Source: Dyadobacter luticola (GTDB lineage Bacteria > Bacteroidota > Bacteroidia > Cytophagales > Spirosomataceae). From it: a stretch of DNA of 64,000 nucleotides. Shown here in pieces: positions 27,501-34,479 of this stretch. The notes under the pieces are model-generated. The model had not been told where the DNA came from, did no database searches, and saw nothing but the letters and a program-made list of their open reading frames with translations. The stretch spans positions 1,534,375 through 1,598,374 of the forward strand of contig NZ_VCEJ01000002.1 in the NCBI RefSeq assembly GCF_005860805.1, read 5' to 3'. The translations under genes were made by a program, and so were the position numbers. The stretch's first letter is position 1. Each line of letters starts with the position of its first letter.

Positions 27501-27760
27501 CGCAGGACAAAAAACTGGCAATCACGACCATTTACCGAAAATTAACAGGCAAGAAACCACCCGTAAAAGAGGTCAATTTGCTGATGACTTTGCAGAAAAT
27601 AGAAGAAGATAAATTCCGGAAAGACCCTAAAAAGGCTTCCGGATGGATTTCGACAGGCCAATTTCAGCTAGACAAAAATCTGGATAAAGCCGCGCTCGCT
27701 GCTAACAGCGTGGTAGCCAGCACAATTCTCAATTCCGACGCCTGTTTAACCAAAAGATAA
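24536..27760 (+). CDS. DUF1549/DUF1553 lipoprotein with cytochrome c and LamG domains
   Basis: A 1074-residue secreted protein. A lipobox (LIFSC) puts the lipidated cysteine at C20. A planctomycete-type cytochrome c motif CFACH (C53, C56, H57) follows, then DUF1549 (LRRLSLDLTGLPPT; VDWLDLARFADSHGY; GCAKCHDHKYDP), a LamG-like concanavalin fold (~450-660) and DUF1553 in the last third (NRYGLAQWLTHPDNPLTAR, ATYRQDSR, GPANRMSAEMIRDNAL). Such proteins are common in Planctomycetes and some Bacteroidota and are linked to polysaccharide use, but their activity is not proven. The next gene encodes its usual DUF1501 partner, one base away. Confidence 0.93.
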   Translation: MGRIFFFIFSFFSCLLIFSCSPDLPEDVEVAMEDLPDKLDYNQHVKPVLSDKCFACHGPDKAKQKAGLRLDMAESAFVKQSKESGRLAIEPGDLADSEFFHRIISSDPEYVMPTPESHLSLSAKEKAILIKWIKDGAEYKPHWAFVKPEKADIPDVNHEVLVVNPIDNFVFKKLEEEKLQPSAQADKEILLRRLSLDLTGLPPTLEETDQFLKDNSPNAYEKQVDRLLKSPHYGEKMAVDWLDLARFADSHGYTVDRVRDMSPYRDWVIHAFNQNMHYDQFVHQQLAGDLMPNPTKDMLIATAFNRNLQQNMEGGIIEEEFQTEYVVDRTNTFGDAFLGLSVGCAKCHDHKYDPVSQKNYYELFSFFNNVKEAGQISWDDALPTPTLMLPTAEQESMLKFIQTKVGDQEKQLHTAENSAEPAFEKWLSEGYYKALSKQQVPSAGLQGYFSFDHAALKNSANPKQTGVMKRESGQAGGDPEFAETTRGKVLHLNGDVFLDLSPAGVFRKSEPFSVGAWVNIPKELKEGVILHKSNAERLYNFRGYHLYLKNDRLEINMAHTSPSNAITRVMKSPVPRNQWTQLTITYDGSSKADGFKLYINGSEAAMETTMDQLTKDILFSGSNQPGLQIGGWWRGLGFKDGQVDDISIYNRALTPFEIEILANKKTWNVAAGKLPPQLSLDEKSALKAYYFSAIDSEIAKSRAALQQARMMQSDSTENIRELMVMQEMPKPKQAHILVRGNYDSPGEKVFPATPTSVLAFPKNLPKNRYGLAQWLTHPDNPLTARVEVNHLWQNFFGIGLVKTTEDFGNQGEMPSHPELLDWLSVTFRESGWDIKKMNKMIVMSATYRQDSRTSKEVRERDPENRLLSHGPANRMSAEMIRDNALLASGLLNKKIGGKSIKPYQPDGLWSINSSNYVPDSGEAVYRRSLYILAKRSVPNPTLSTFDGTSRSFCVVRRQKTNTPLQALVTLNDPTFVEAAKVLGEQITKTQDKKLAITTIYRKLTGKKPPVKEVNLLMTLQKIEEDKFRKDPKKASGWISTGQFQLDKNLDKAALAANSVVASTILNSDACLTKR

Positions 27761-27761
27761 C

Positions 27762-29282
27762 ATGCACCATCATCACGACGACGAGTTCAGGCTCCATACT
27801 CCGGAATTCAACGAATTACACAAAAAGCTTGACCGGCGCAGGTTTTTGACCAAAACTTCATTGGGCCTCGGCGCGATGGCGGTAGGCTCACTGTTTGGGT
27901 TGGACAAACTGTATGGCGACGCTACCAGAAAGGCGCCGGTTGCGGGTGGCTCTTCTGATCTGGAATCCGAGATTTTAGCCGCATTGCCGCACATTGCGCC
28001 CAAAGCGAAGCGGGTGGTTTATCTCTTCATGGCGGGCGGGCCCTCGCAGTTTGAAACATTTGATTATAAGCCAAAGCTGGTCAACCTCGCCGGGCAAAAT
28101 TTGCCGGATTCAGTCAGGAAAGGCCAGCGGTTGACGGGCATGAGTGCCAACCAGAGCGCGCTGCCCATGGTGCCGTCGATTTATAAATTCGGGCAGCATG
28201 GGAAAAGTCAGACTTGGGTGAGTGAGCTTTTGCCTTACACTTCCAAAGTTGTGGATGATCTGTGCATTGTCAAATCCATTTATTCTGAGGCAATTAATCA
28301 CGATCCGGCAATTACTTTTTTCCAAACCGGCAACCAGCTTCCGGGTAGGCCGTCGATTGGTTCGTGGGTGAGTTATGGGCTGGGTACTGACAACAATAAT
28401 CTGCCGACATTCATCGTGTTGGTTTCCAAAAATGCGCCGAAGGACCAGCCGCTGTATGCGAGGCTATGGGGAAATGGTTTTCTGGAATCGCGGCATCAGG
28501 GCGTGCAGTTCCGGTCCGGAAAAGATCCGGTGCTTTTTTTGAATAATCCTGAGGGTTACGATGGTGCTGATCGTAAGGAAATGCTGCAATATCTGGCCAA
28601 GCTCAACCAGTTGCAGAATGATTCTTACAGCGATCCCGAGATTGAAAACCGCATTGCGCAATATGAAATGGCATTCCGGATGCAGACTTCGGTGCCGGAG
28701 GTAATTGATACTTCCGACGAGCCGGATGAAGTTTTTGATTTGTACGGAGAAGAAAGCCGCGACGCAGGTACCTATGCGGCTAATTGTTTGCTGGCCAGAA
28801 AGTTGCTGGAAAAGGACGTAAAATTTTTGCAGCTCTATCACCAGGGTTGGGACCAGCACGGTAATCTGCCGAAAGGTATTGCAAACCAATGCAAGCAAAC
28901 GGATCAGGCGACCGCGGCATTAATTATGGACCTCAAACGCAGGGGATTAATGGATGATACGCTGGTGATTTGGGGTGGCGAATTCGGTCGAACAGTCTAT
29001 TCCCAGGGTAAACTCACCGCTGATGATTACGGCCGCGACCATCACCCGCGCTGCTTCACGATGTGGATGGCCGGCGCTGGCGTAAAAGCTGGTATCAGCT
29101 ACGGCGAAACGGATGATTTCAGTTATAACATTGTAAAAGACCCTGTGCACGTCCACGATTTTCACGCAACACTTATGCATTTGATGGGTGTTGATCATGA
29201 GCGACTTACGTATAAATTTCAAGGTCGAAGATTCCGGTTGACTGATGTGCAGGGGAATGTGGTGAAAGATCTTTTGACTTGA
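27762..29282 (+). CDS. DUF1501 protein with Tat signal
   Basis: A 506-residue DUF1501 protein of the alkaline-phosphatase/sulfatase-like fold. A twin-arginine-type export signal is seen as DRRRFLTKTSLGLGAMAVG, and it is preceded by an odd natural stretch MHHHHDDEF. Family blocks include YLFMAGGPSQFETFDYKP, LPMVPSIYKFGQHG, NHDPAITFFQTG and WGGEFGRT...GRDHHP. It begins one base after the DUF1553 gene stop, a tight operon. DUF1501 is consistently paired with DUF1549/DUF1553 proteins; the biochemical role is unknown. Confidence 0.93.
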   Translation: MHHHHDDEFRLHTPEFNELHKKLDRRRFLTKTSLGLGAMAVGSLFGLDKLYGDATRKAPVAGGSSDLESEILAALPHIAPKAKRVVYLFMAGGPSQFETFDYKPKLVNLAGQNLPDSVRKGQRLTGMSANQSALPMVPSIYKFGQHGKSQTWVSELLPYTSKVVDDLCIVKSIYSEAINHDPAITFFQTGNQLPGRPSIGSWVSYGLGTDNNNLPTFIVLVSKNAPKDQPLYARLWGNGFLESRHQGVQFRSGKDPVLFLNNPEGYDGADRKEMLQYLAKLNQLQNDSYSDPEIENRIAQYEMAFRMQTSVPEVIDTSDEPDEVFDLYGEESRDAGTYAANCLLARKLLEKDVKFLQLYHQGWDQHGNLPKGIANQCKQTDQATAALIMDLKRRGLMDDTLVIWGGEFGRTVYSQGKLTADDYGRDHHPRCFTMWMAGAGVKAGISYGETDDFSYNIVKDPVHVHDFHATLMHLMGVDHERLTYKFQGRRFRLTDVQGNVVKDLLT

Positions 29283-29331
29283 TCTTATTGCCACCTAAAA
29301 TAAATATTATGCAACGCATTCCTTTCCCAAG

Positions 29332-30519
29332 ATGAACTTCTCAAATCTTAGCAAATACCTTTTCCTTTTTTCAACTACAATAACCAGCACATTTGCCCAG
29401 CAGGCCAATGTTAATCTGGATTTTAATCCTCAAAAGAATACCCAAAACCTCGCGCCCTACGGCGGCAATGTGGTTTCACCGGAAGTGAAGGACGACAATA
29501 CCGTCACTTTTCGCGTGAAAGCGCCGGATGCGAATAAAGTAGAGCTGACTGGCGGGCCCATATTGCTTGCGCTGAAATCCAAAACGAACATTCCGTTTAC
29601 AAAAGGAAGTGACGGTGTCTGGACGCTTACAATCGGACCGGTGAAGCCGAATATTTATGTGTACCGGTTCTTGCTGGATGGCGTCGCCATCGTCGATCCG
29701 AACAATACATTTACCGGTGCTTCAAACCAGCCGGGGTATAGCAATTTGATTGTTCATGATTCAGCACCAGCGTATTATGATGCGCAAAATGTTCCGCATG
29801 GCAATGTTACGCGACATATTTATCATTCCGATGTTTCGGATGGCGAGCGCGAAATGTTTGTGTATACCCCGCCTGGCTACAATCCAAAAACCAAATACCC
29901 GGTGCTCTATCTTGTAGGTGGCAGCGGGGAGCTGGCTTCGGGCTGGACGCTCGATGGTCGCGCGAATATCATTGCAGATAACTTGCTGGCTGAAAAGAAA
30001 ATGGTGCCGATGATCATCGCGATGCCAAATAACCAGCTGCTGCACCGGAATGATCCCAACCATCTCGACAAGACTTATAAACTTTTTGAGGAAGAACTTA
30101 GAAAGCAGATTGTGCCTTACATAGACGCGAATTATTCGAGCATTAAAGATCGAAAAGGTCGTGCGCTTTCGGGACTTTCCATGGGCGGCAGACATACCGA
30201 AGCCGTGGGTTTCAATGCATTGGATTTGTTTAGCTCTTTTGGCATTATGAGTGCCGGAGATTTGGAACCGGAGAAACTGAATCCGGCATTTTTCAACGAT
30301 CCCAAAATCAACGACAAAATTGATTACCTGCTTGTTGGTCTGGGCAGCGGCGAAACAGAATCGGCCGTCGGCAAAAGATCCGCTGCCACCGACGCAGCAC
30401 TAACCAAAGCCGGCATCAAGCACGAATATTTCATCGGGGGCGAAGGCGCCCACGACTGGGGCACCTGGCGACTGCTGCTGCATGATAAGTTGCTGCCGAA
30501 TCTTTGGAAAAAGAAGTGA
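29332..30519 (+). CDS. Secreted esterase with N-terminal immunoglobulin-like domain
   Basis: A 395-residue protein with a signal peptide ending near TFAQQ, an E-set/CBM48-like domain (~50-140; VTFRVKAPDANKVELTG) and an enterochelin/feruloyl esterase-type alpha/beta hydrolase. The nucleophile is S283 in GLSMGG, and HDWGTWR near the end holds the catalytic histidine. Such enzymes deacylate xylan or other plant polymers. It lies 49 bases after the DUF1501 gene and may share its transcript, supporting a carbohydrate role for the group. Confidence 0.9.
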   Translation: MNFSNLSKYLFLFSTTITSTFAQQANVNLDFNPQKNTQNLAPYGGNVVSPEVKDDNTVTFRVKAPDANKVELTGGPILLALKSKTNIPFTKGSDGVWTLTIGPVKPNIYVYRFLLDGVAIVDPNNTFTGASNQPGYSNLIVHDSAPAYYDAQNVPHGNVTRHIYHSDVSDGEREMFVYTPPGYNPKTKYPVLYLVGGSGELASGWTLDGRANIIADNLLAEKKMVPMIIAMPNNQLLHRNDPNHLDKTYKLFEEELRKQIVPYIDANYSSIKDRKGRALSGLSMGGRHTEAVGFNALDLFSSFGIMSAGDLEPEKLNPAFFNDPKINDKIDYLLVGLGSGETESAVGKRSAATDAALTKAGIKHEYFIGGEGAHDWGTWRLLLHDKLLPNLWKKK

Positions 30520-30527
30520 GGCGGACA

Positions 30528-30825
30528 TTACTTTACACATTTGAATTTCGCCACGATATCTTTCCAGGAGCTTATGATAGTCATTACGCCCCCTATTATT
30601 AAAAGCCCTTTGTCAATATTACTATCAGTACAAATTTTGGGATCGAATGAAAGCAGGATGATTTTTACTCCGGCACAGACCGACACTAAATGATAAAAGA
30701 TGGAAAAAATCTCTTTTTCATTGACGTCGTCTAATGTCTTTTTTTACAATAACGTACCCAATATATAATACTGTTCCAGCCGTTGCAAAAGCGAACGGAA
30801 TTGAGATTTCCGAGAAAGTCAGCAT
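30528..30825 (-). pseudogene. Small membrane protein gene with a frameshift at an A7 run
   Basis: The ATG at 30825 opens a frame that stops after 35 codons (stop at 30720-30718). Removing one base from the run of seven A (minus strand; T7 at 30739-30745) joins it to a second frame that stays open to the TAA at 30530-30528. The restored product is 98 residues with three hydrophobic segments (around IPFAFATAGTVLYIGYVIV, HLVSVCAGVKIILLSF and GLLIIGGVMTIISS). The second half has no start codon of its own in a plausible place. It is 15 bases downstream of the glycine-zipper gene, same strand. It may be a true mutation, a sequencing error, or slippage. I do not recognise a family. Confidence 0.6.
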
Positions 30826-30840
30826 TTAGAAAGTAAGGTT

Positions 30841-31050
30841 TTAGGCGATAGTTTTCTTGATCTGATCCTCGTTTGATGACTGTTTTTTTGTTGAGTTTTG
30901 TTTGTAGTCGTGCCAATAGCCTAGCGCAGCTCCTGCAATTGAGCCAATTAAAGCACCAATCGGGCCGGCAATAGCATTAAATACAAGACCTGCGGCAGCG
31001 GCGGCCGCCAGAGGTGTATTTGAAGAGTTTCTTTCAGGGAGGTTAGCCAT
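30841..31050 (-). CDS. Small alanine/glycine-rich protein with glycine-zipper motif
   Basis: A 69-residue protein starting MANLPERNSSN. Residues ~13-44 form a hydrophobic stretch with GxxxG spacing (AGPIGALIGSIAGAALG), a glycine zipper that favours membrane insertion and helix packing; the C-terminal 25 residues are charged. The frame is open far upstream but into the opposite GMC gene, so the ATG at 31050 is chosen; a TACATTTG box lies 52 bases before it. It resembles glycine-zipper and pore-forming small peptides in shape only; function is unknown. Confidence 0.7.
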   Translation of the reverse strand: MANLPERNSSNTPLAAAAAAGLVFNAIAGPIGALIGSIAGAALGYWHDYKQNSTKKQSSNEDQIKKTIA

Positions 31051-31102
31051 TTTGATAGTCTTTTTAAGTGAGTGTAAATTTCGCGATCCGCTTTTCGGAT
31101 AA

Positions 31103-31110
31103 ACAAATGT
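31103..31110 (-). promoter_or_regulatory. Putative -7 box (TACATTTG) of the glycine-zipper gene
   Basis: A full TAnnTTTG match on the minus strand in the 75-base gap between two divergent genes. No -33 element at the usual distance. Confidence 0.45.
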
Positions 31111-31125
31111 AAAATAATTCTTCAA

Positions 31126-32838
31126 ATGGCATACATAAATATTACTTCCGTAAAACAGCAGACCTATGATGCGATTGTGGTGGGGACGGGGATAAGTGGG
31201 GGCTGGGCGGCTAAGGAGTTGACGGAGAAGGGTTTGAAGACGCTGGTTTTGGAGCGGGGACGGGATGTAAAGCACATTGTAGATTATCCGACAACCAATA
31301 TGCGGCCCTGGGAATTTGAACATTTGGGACAACCTACGCTGGCGCTGCGGGAGGCGAATCCGATGGTGAGCCAGCATTATATTTTCCGCGAAGACGCGAT
31401 GCATTTTGTCGTGAAAGATGCTGAGCATCCGTATGTGCAGGAAAAACCCTTTTCGTGGATGCGGGGGTACCAAGTAGGTGGCAGATCGCTGCTCTGGGCG
31501 CGGCAAACGCAGCGGTGGTCGGATTTTGATTTTGAGGGACCGGCCCGCGACGGCTTCGCGACGGACTGGCCTATACGTTATGCTGATATTGCACCCTGGT
31601 ATAGTTACGTCGAAAAATTTGCAGGTATTTCGGGAAATAAGGATGGATTGCCTCAGCTTCCCGATGGCGAATTTCTGCCCCCACATGAAATGAGCTGCGT
31701 GGAAAAACATTTCAGCGAGCAAACTGCCAAACATTATAACAACACCCGCCCAATTATCATTGGCCGCGCGGCGCACATTACCGATCCGCAGCCGATCCAT
31801 ACCGAGCAGGGCCGGGCCAAATGTCAGCACCGGAATATGTGCCAGCGCGGTTGTCCTTTCGGCGGGTATTTCAGTACTAATGCAGCTACCCTACCCTGGG
31901 CCGAAAAAACCGGAAATCTGACCTTACGACCGCATTCTGTGGTGCATTCGGTGATTTATGATGAGAAAAAGAAGCGCGCAACCGGCGTGCGGGTTGTGGA
32001 TGCGCTCACCAAAGAAATGATAGAATTTTACGCCAAAATCATTTTCATCAATGCATCGGCGATCAATTCCAATCTGATTTTACTTAATTCAAAATCTAAC
32101 CGTTTTCCGAACGGCTTCGGAAATGACAGCGGCTACCTTGGAAAGTTCATCGGCTTCCACAATTACCGTGGCCGGGTTACTGCGGAATTTGACGGATTTC
32201 ATGACAGGACTGTCGATGGTCGGCGGCCAAATGGTGCTTATATCCCCAGGTTCCGCAATGTATTTAAGCAGGAAACTGACTTTTTGCGCGGTTATGCCAC
32301 TTCTTTTTCAGCCAGCAAAATGGGAAATGCTACCACCGGCATTGGCGAAACACTGAAAGAGAATTTGTTTAAACCCGATGAAAGCGGCTGGTCGCTGGGT
32401 GCGCAGATGATGGGCGAAACGATCCCGAAAGAGGCCAGCACGGTACGACTTGATCCCACTCTGAAAGATCCGTGGGGCATTCCGCAGCTAAGAATGTCGG
32501 TGGATTTTGACGACAACGATATGAAAATGGTGAAGGATTTTTACACAGAACTGAGCGAAATGCTCGAAAAATCCGGATTTACCAACATTAAAACTTCTGA
32601 CACAAAACGCAATCCCGGCAGCGAGAACCACGAAATGGGTGGCGTAAGGATGGGCAACGACCCAAAAACATCGCTGCTCAACAAATGGAACCAGATGCAC
32701 AGCTGCCCGAATGTGATCGTCACCGACGGCGCCTGTATGACATCGACCTCCACCCAAAACCCGTCGCTTACCTACATGGCGCTGACTGCGAGGGCCGTGG
32801 ACCATGCGGTGGCGGAGATGCGGAAGGGGAATATTTAA
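31126..32838 (+). CDS. GMC-family oxidoreductase
   Basis: A 570-residue flavoprotein. The FAD-binding Rossmann motif GTGISGGWAAKEL is at ~21-33, the adenine-binding region at LVLERGRD, and the C-terminal GMC domain has GSENHEMGGVRMG with the active-site histidine and TQNPSLTYMALTARAVDHA. GMC enzymes oxidise alcohols or sugars. Bacteroidota versions are often paired with a gluconate 2-dehydrogenase subunit 3-like gene, but none is adjacent here. There is no export signal at the N-terminus. The stop overlaps the KTSC gene stop by three bases. Confidence 0.92.
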   Translation: MAYINITSVKQQTYDAIVVGTGISGGWAAKELTEKGLKTLVLERGRDVKHIVDYPTTNMRPWEFEHLGQPTLALREANPMVSQHYIFREDAMHFVVKDAEHPYVQEKPFSWMRGYQVGGRSLLWARQTQRWSDFDFEGPARDGFATDWPIRYADIAPWYSYVEKFAGISGNKDGLPQLPDGEFLPPHEMSCVEKHFSEQTAKHYNNTRPIIIGRAAHITDPQPIHTEQGRAKCQHRNMCQRGCPFGGYFSTNAATLPWAEKTGNLTLRPHSVVHSVIYDEKKKRATGVRVVDALTKEMIEFYAKIIFINASAINSNLILLNSKSNRFPNGFGNDSGYLGKFIGFHNYRGRVTAEFDGFHDRTVDGRRPNGAYIPRFRNVFKQETDFLRGYATSFSASKMGNATTGIGETLKENLFKPDESGWSLGAQMMGETIPKEASTVRLDPTLKDPWGIPQLRMSVDFDDNDMKMVKDFYTELSEMLEKSGFTNIKTSDTKRNPGSENHEMGGVRMGNDPKTSLLNKWNQMHSCPNVIVTDGACMTSTSTQNPSLTYMALTARAVDHAVAEMRKGNI

Positions 32839-33035
32839 TCATTCACCTTCTCAAACTCATAATTCCCCTTAATATACCGATTCAAAAAAGTCCCTTTGGA
32901 AAATGCCGAGGTCATTGCCTGGTACACTTCCAAAGGGACCTTTTTATAATCGTAAACCATCCCGGAGACATAAATTACCCTTAATGTCTCTGTATCGCCG
33001 TCATAAATGAATTTGGAACTAACGGAAGATGGCAT
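32835..33035 (-). CDS. KTSC-domain protein
   Basis: A 66-residue protein that is one KTSC domain: SSVSSKFIYDGDTETLRVIY, then YDYKKVPLEVYQAM and the C-terminal GTFLNRYIKGNYEFEKV. KTSC domains are small beta/alpha units found alone or beside nucleic-acid enzymes; their role is unknown. It lies 12 bases after the SYLF gene on the same strand and so is likely co-transcribed with it. It is convergent with the GMC gene. Confidence 0.88.
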   Translation of the reverse strand: MPSSVSSKFIYDGDTETLRVIYVSGMVYDYKKVPLEVYQAMTSAFSKGTFLNRYIKGNYEFEKVND

Positions 33036-33047
33036 CGGTTGTTCATT

Positions 33048-33731
33048 TTAGTTGAACTCTTCCAGCTTGGCCCGCAGCTCCGAAACCGGCTGTGAGGAAT
33101 TGGCGGAACCTTCAAAGGTCGTATTCGCATTGACCCAGTTGCTGTAAAATGCCCGGTTAGCCTTATCGTCAATCGCCAGCGCTGCGCCATTTAATGTGAT
33201 TCCTGCAAACAAACCTTTGCTTCTCGAATAGGAATAAACTTCGGCTTCGAGCTTGTAGTCGGTTTGTGCTGAGGAACTTCTGCCCATCGGGCCAGCTGCT
33301 ACCGATACATCGCCTCCCAGGGTGAAGCTGCCTTTCCCGATCTCTTTGAGCGACTTACTGCTCTTGAAAACCAAAACCAGGTCAACCGCCTGCACACCAA
33401 TCTGCGCACCGACGCTGCCTCCTGCGATCGTAATGAAAACCGGGTCGCTCCACTCACCGTCATCATTCTTCACCATTGCCAATCCGCGGCCGTATTTTCC
33501 GCCGACCATCAGTCCGGCATTGATCATTTTTGGAATAATGATTACCCCTTTGGATTTATTTAAAAGCTGCGCAGGAATGTTTTCCTGCATTTCGTTAAAG
33601 TCGTTAAGTACTGCCGTGGCCGCCTTAACCTTATCTTCTTCTTTGTTTTGCGCAAATGTGGGTGCCGCTGCGAATGAAAAGATCAGCGCCCAGATCAGCA
33701 AGTTTGTCGATTTCAAATTTTTGAGAAACAT
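33048..33731 (-). CDS. Lipid-binding SYLF (YSC84-like) protein, exported
   Basis: A 227-residue protein with a signal peptide ending near APTFAQ, followed by a SYLF domain: KSKGVIIIPKMINAGLMVGGKYGRG, GGSVGAQIGVQAVDLVLVF, GGDVSVAAGPMGR and the YSYSRSKGLFAGITLNGA block. SYLF domains bind phosphoinositides in eukaryotes; in bacteria they are periplasmic or outer-membrane associated with an unknown ligand. It heads a two-gene unit with the KTSC protein and is divergent from dps. Confidence 0.92.
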   Translation of the reverse strand: MFLKNLKSTNLLIWALIFSFAAAPTFAQNKEEDKVKAATAVLNDFNEMQENIPAQLLNKSKGVIIIPKMINAGLMVGGKYGRGLAMVKNDDGEWSDPVFITIAGGSVGAQIGVQAVDLVLVFKSSKSLKEIGKGSFTLGGDVSVAAGPMGRSSSAQTDYKLEAEVYSYSRSKGLFAGITLNGAALAIDDKANRAFYSNWVNANTTFEGSANSSQPVSELRAKLEEFN

Positions 33732-33823
33732 AGTAAAACAATTAGTGGTTGGTAAATGAATAAAAAGTATCGTGCCGGGATGACAAAAAATCGGACATTA
33801 CAGCCGAAAAACGGACTTTTCTG

Positions 33824-33835
33824 GACAAATTTGTC
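33824..33835. repeat. Perfect 12-base palindrome between SYLF and dps genes
   Basis: GACAAATTTGTC is self-complementary and lies midway in the 201-base divergent region. CTG on the left and CAG-like bases on the right extend it imperfectly. It is a candidate operator, possibly for a peroxide or iron regulator given the dps neighbour; that link is inference. Confidence 0.45.
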
Positions 33836-33932
33836 AGCCGGCAATGCACTAACGTATAAGGTCGTCAGATCACATATTTTGGTACGGTTTTGTTGACCGG
33901 AATTTCAAAACACTTTCAACCAAGCATAAGTT

Positions 33933-34412
33933 ATGGATGCCAAAGCAATCAGCCTGAATGAGCAGGAAGTAAAACCTGTGGTGGATCTTTTGAATGATTA
34001 CCTCGCCAATTATCATATTCACTACCAAAAATTGCGGGGCTGCCACTGGAATATCAAGGGCCAGAATTTCTTTACGCTGCATGTCAAGTTTGAAGAGCTT
34101 TACACGAACGCACAACTGACGATCGACGAGATTGCCGAGCGCGTGCTCACATTGGGTAAGCCACCTCACAGCCGTTTTGCAGACTACATCAGCGAATCGT
34201 CGATCAAGGAAATTGATACGATCGGACTGGCAGATCTGGCGATGGTCGATGCGCTCCTGGAAGATATGGGCAAGCTGATCGAGCTGGAACGTGAGCTTTT
34301 GAAGGCTTCCGAAGAGGCAGGCGACGATGGTACCAATGATATGGTGAACCGTTTTATGCAATTCAAAGAAAAAAATACCTGGATGCTGCGCTCTTTCGCA
34401 GGCAAAAAGTAA
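33933..34412 (+). CDS. dps: Dps-family ferritin-like DNA-protection protein
   Basis: A 159-residue Dps. The ferroxidase site shows H38 in LRGCHWNIKG and H50, with the acidic residues of HVKFEELY, and the IDEIAERVLTLG helix follows. Dps forms a dodecamer that oxidises and stores iron using peroxide and can protect DNA. There is no Lys-rich tail at the N-terminus, so DNA binding is uncertain. Divergent from the SYLF gene, with a palindrome about 100 bases upstream. Confidence 0.93.
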   Translation: MDAKAISLNEQEVKPVVDLLNDYLANYHIHYQKLRGCHWNIKGQNFFTLHVKFEELYTNAQLTIDEIAERVLTLGKPPHSRFADYISESSIKEIDTIGLADLAMVDALLEDMGKLIELERELLKASEEAGDDGTNDMVNRFMQFKEKNTWMLRSFAGKK

Positions 34413-34418
34413 AGATGC

Positions 34419-34448
34419 CGCCGCTGCCGGTCTATACAGGCAGCGGCG
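34419..34448. repeat. GC-rich inverted repeat after dps
   Basis: CGCCGCTGCC (34419-34428) pairs with GGCAGCGGCG (34439-34448) around a ten-base loop, seven bases after the dps stop. It lacks a T-tract, so it may be a processing or weak termination hairpin rather than a standard terminator. Confidence 0.55.
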
Positions 34449-34479
34449 AACATTCACCTAAACCACCTTACCAAAATAC

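Noticed and set aside
30718..30825. A complete 35-residue protein from the ATG at 30825
   Set aside because: It ends in a polar tail right after the homopolymer while the next frame continues with membrane helices, so a frameshifted longer gene explains the data better.
30841..31830. Long minus-strand frame of 329 codons across the GMC gene
   Set aside because: Only the last 69 codons look real; the rest is antisense to the GMC oxidoreductase with its clear FAD motif.
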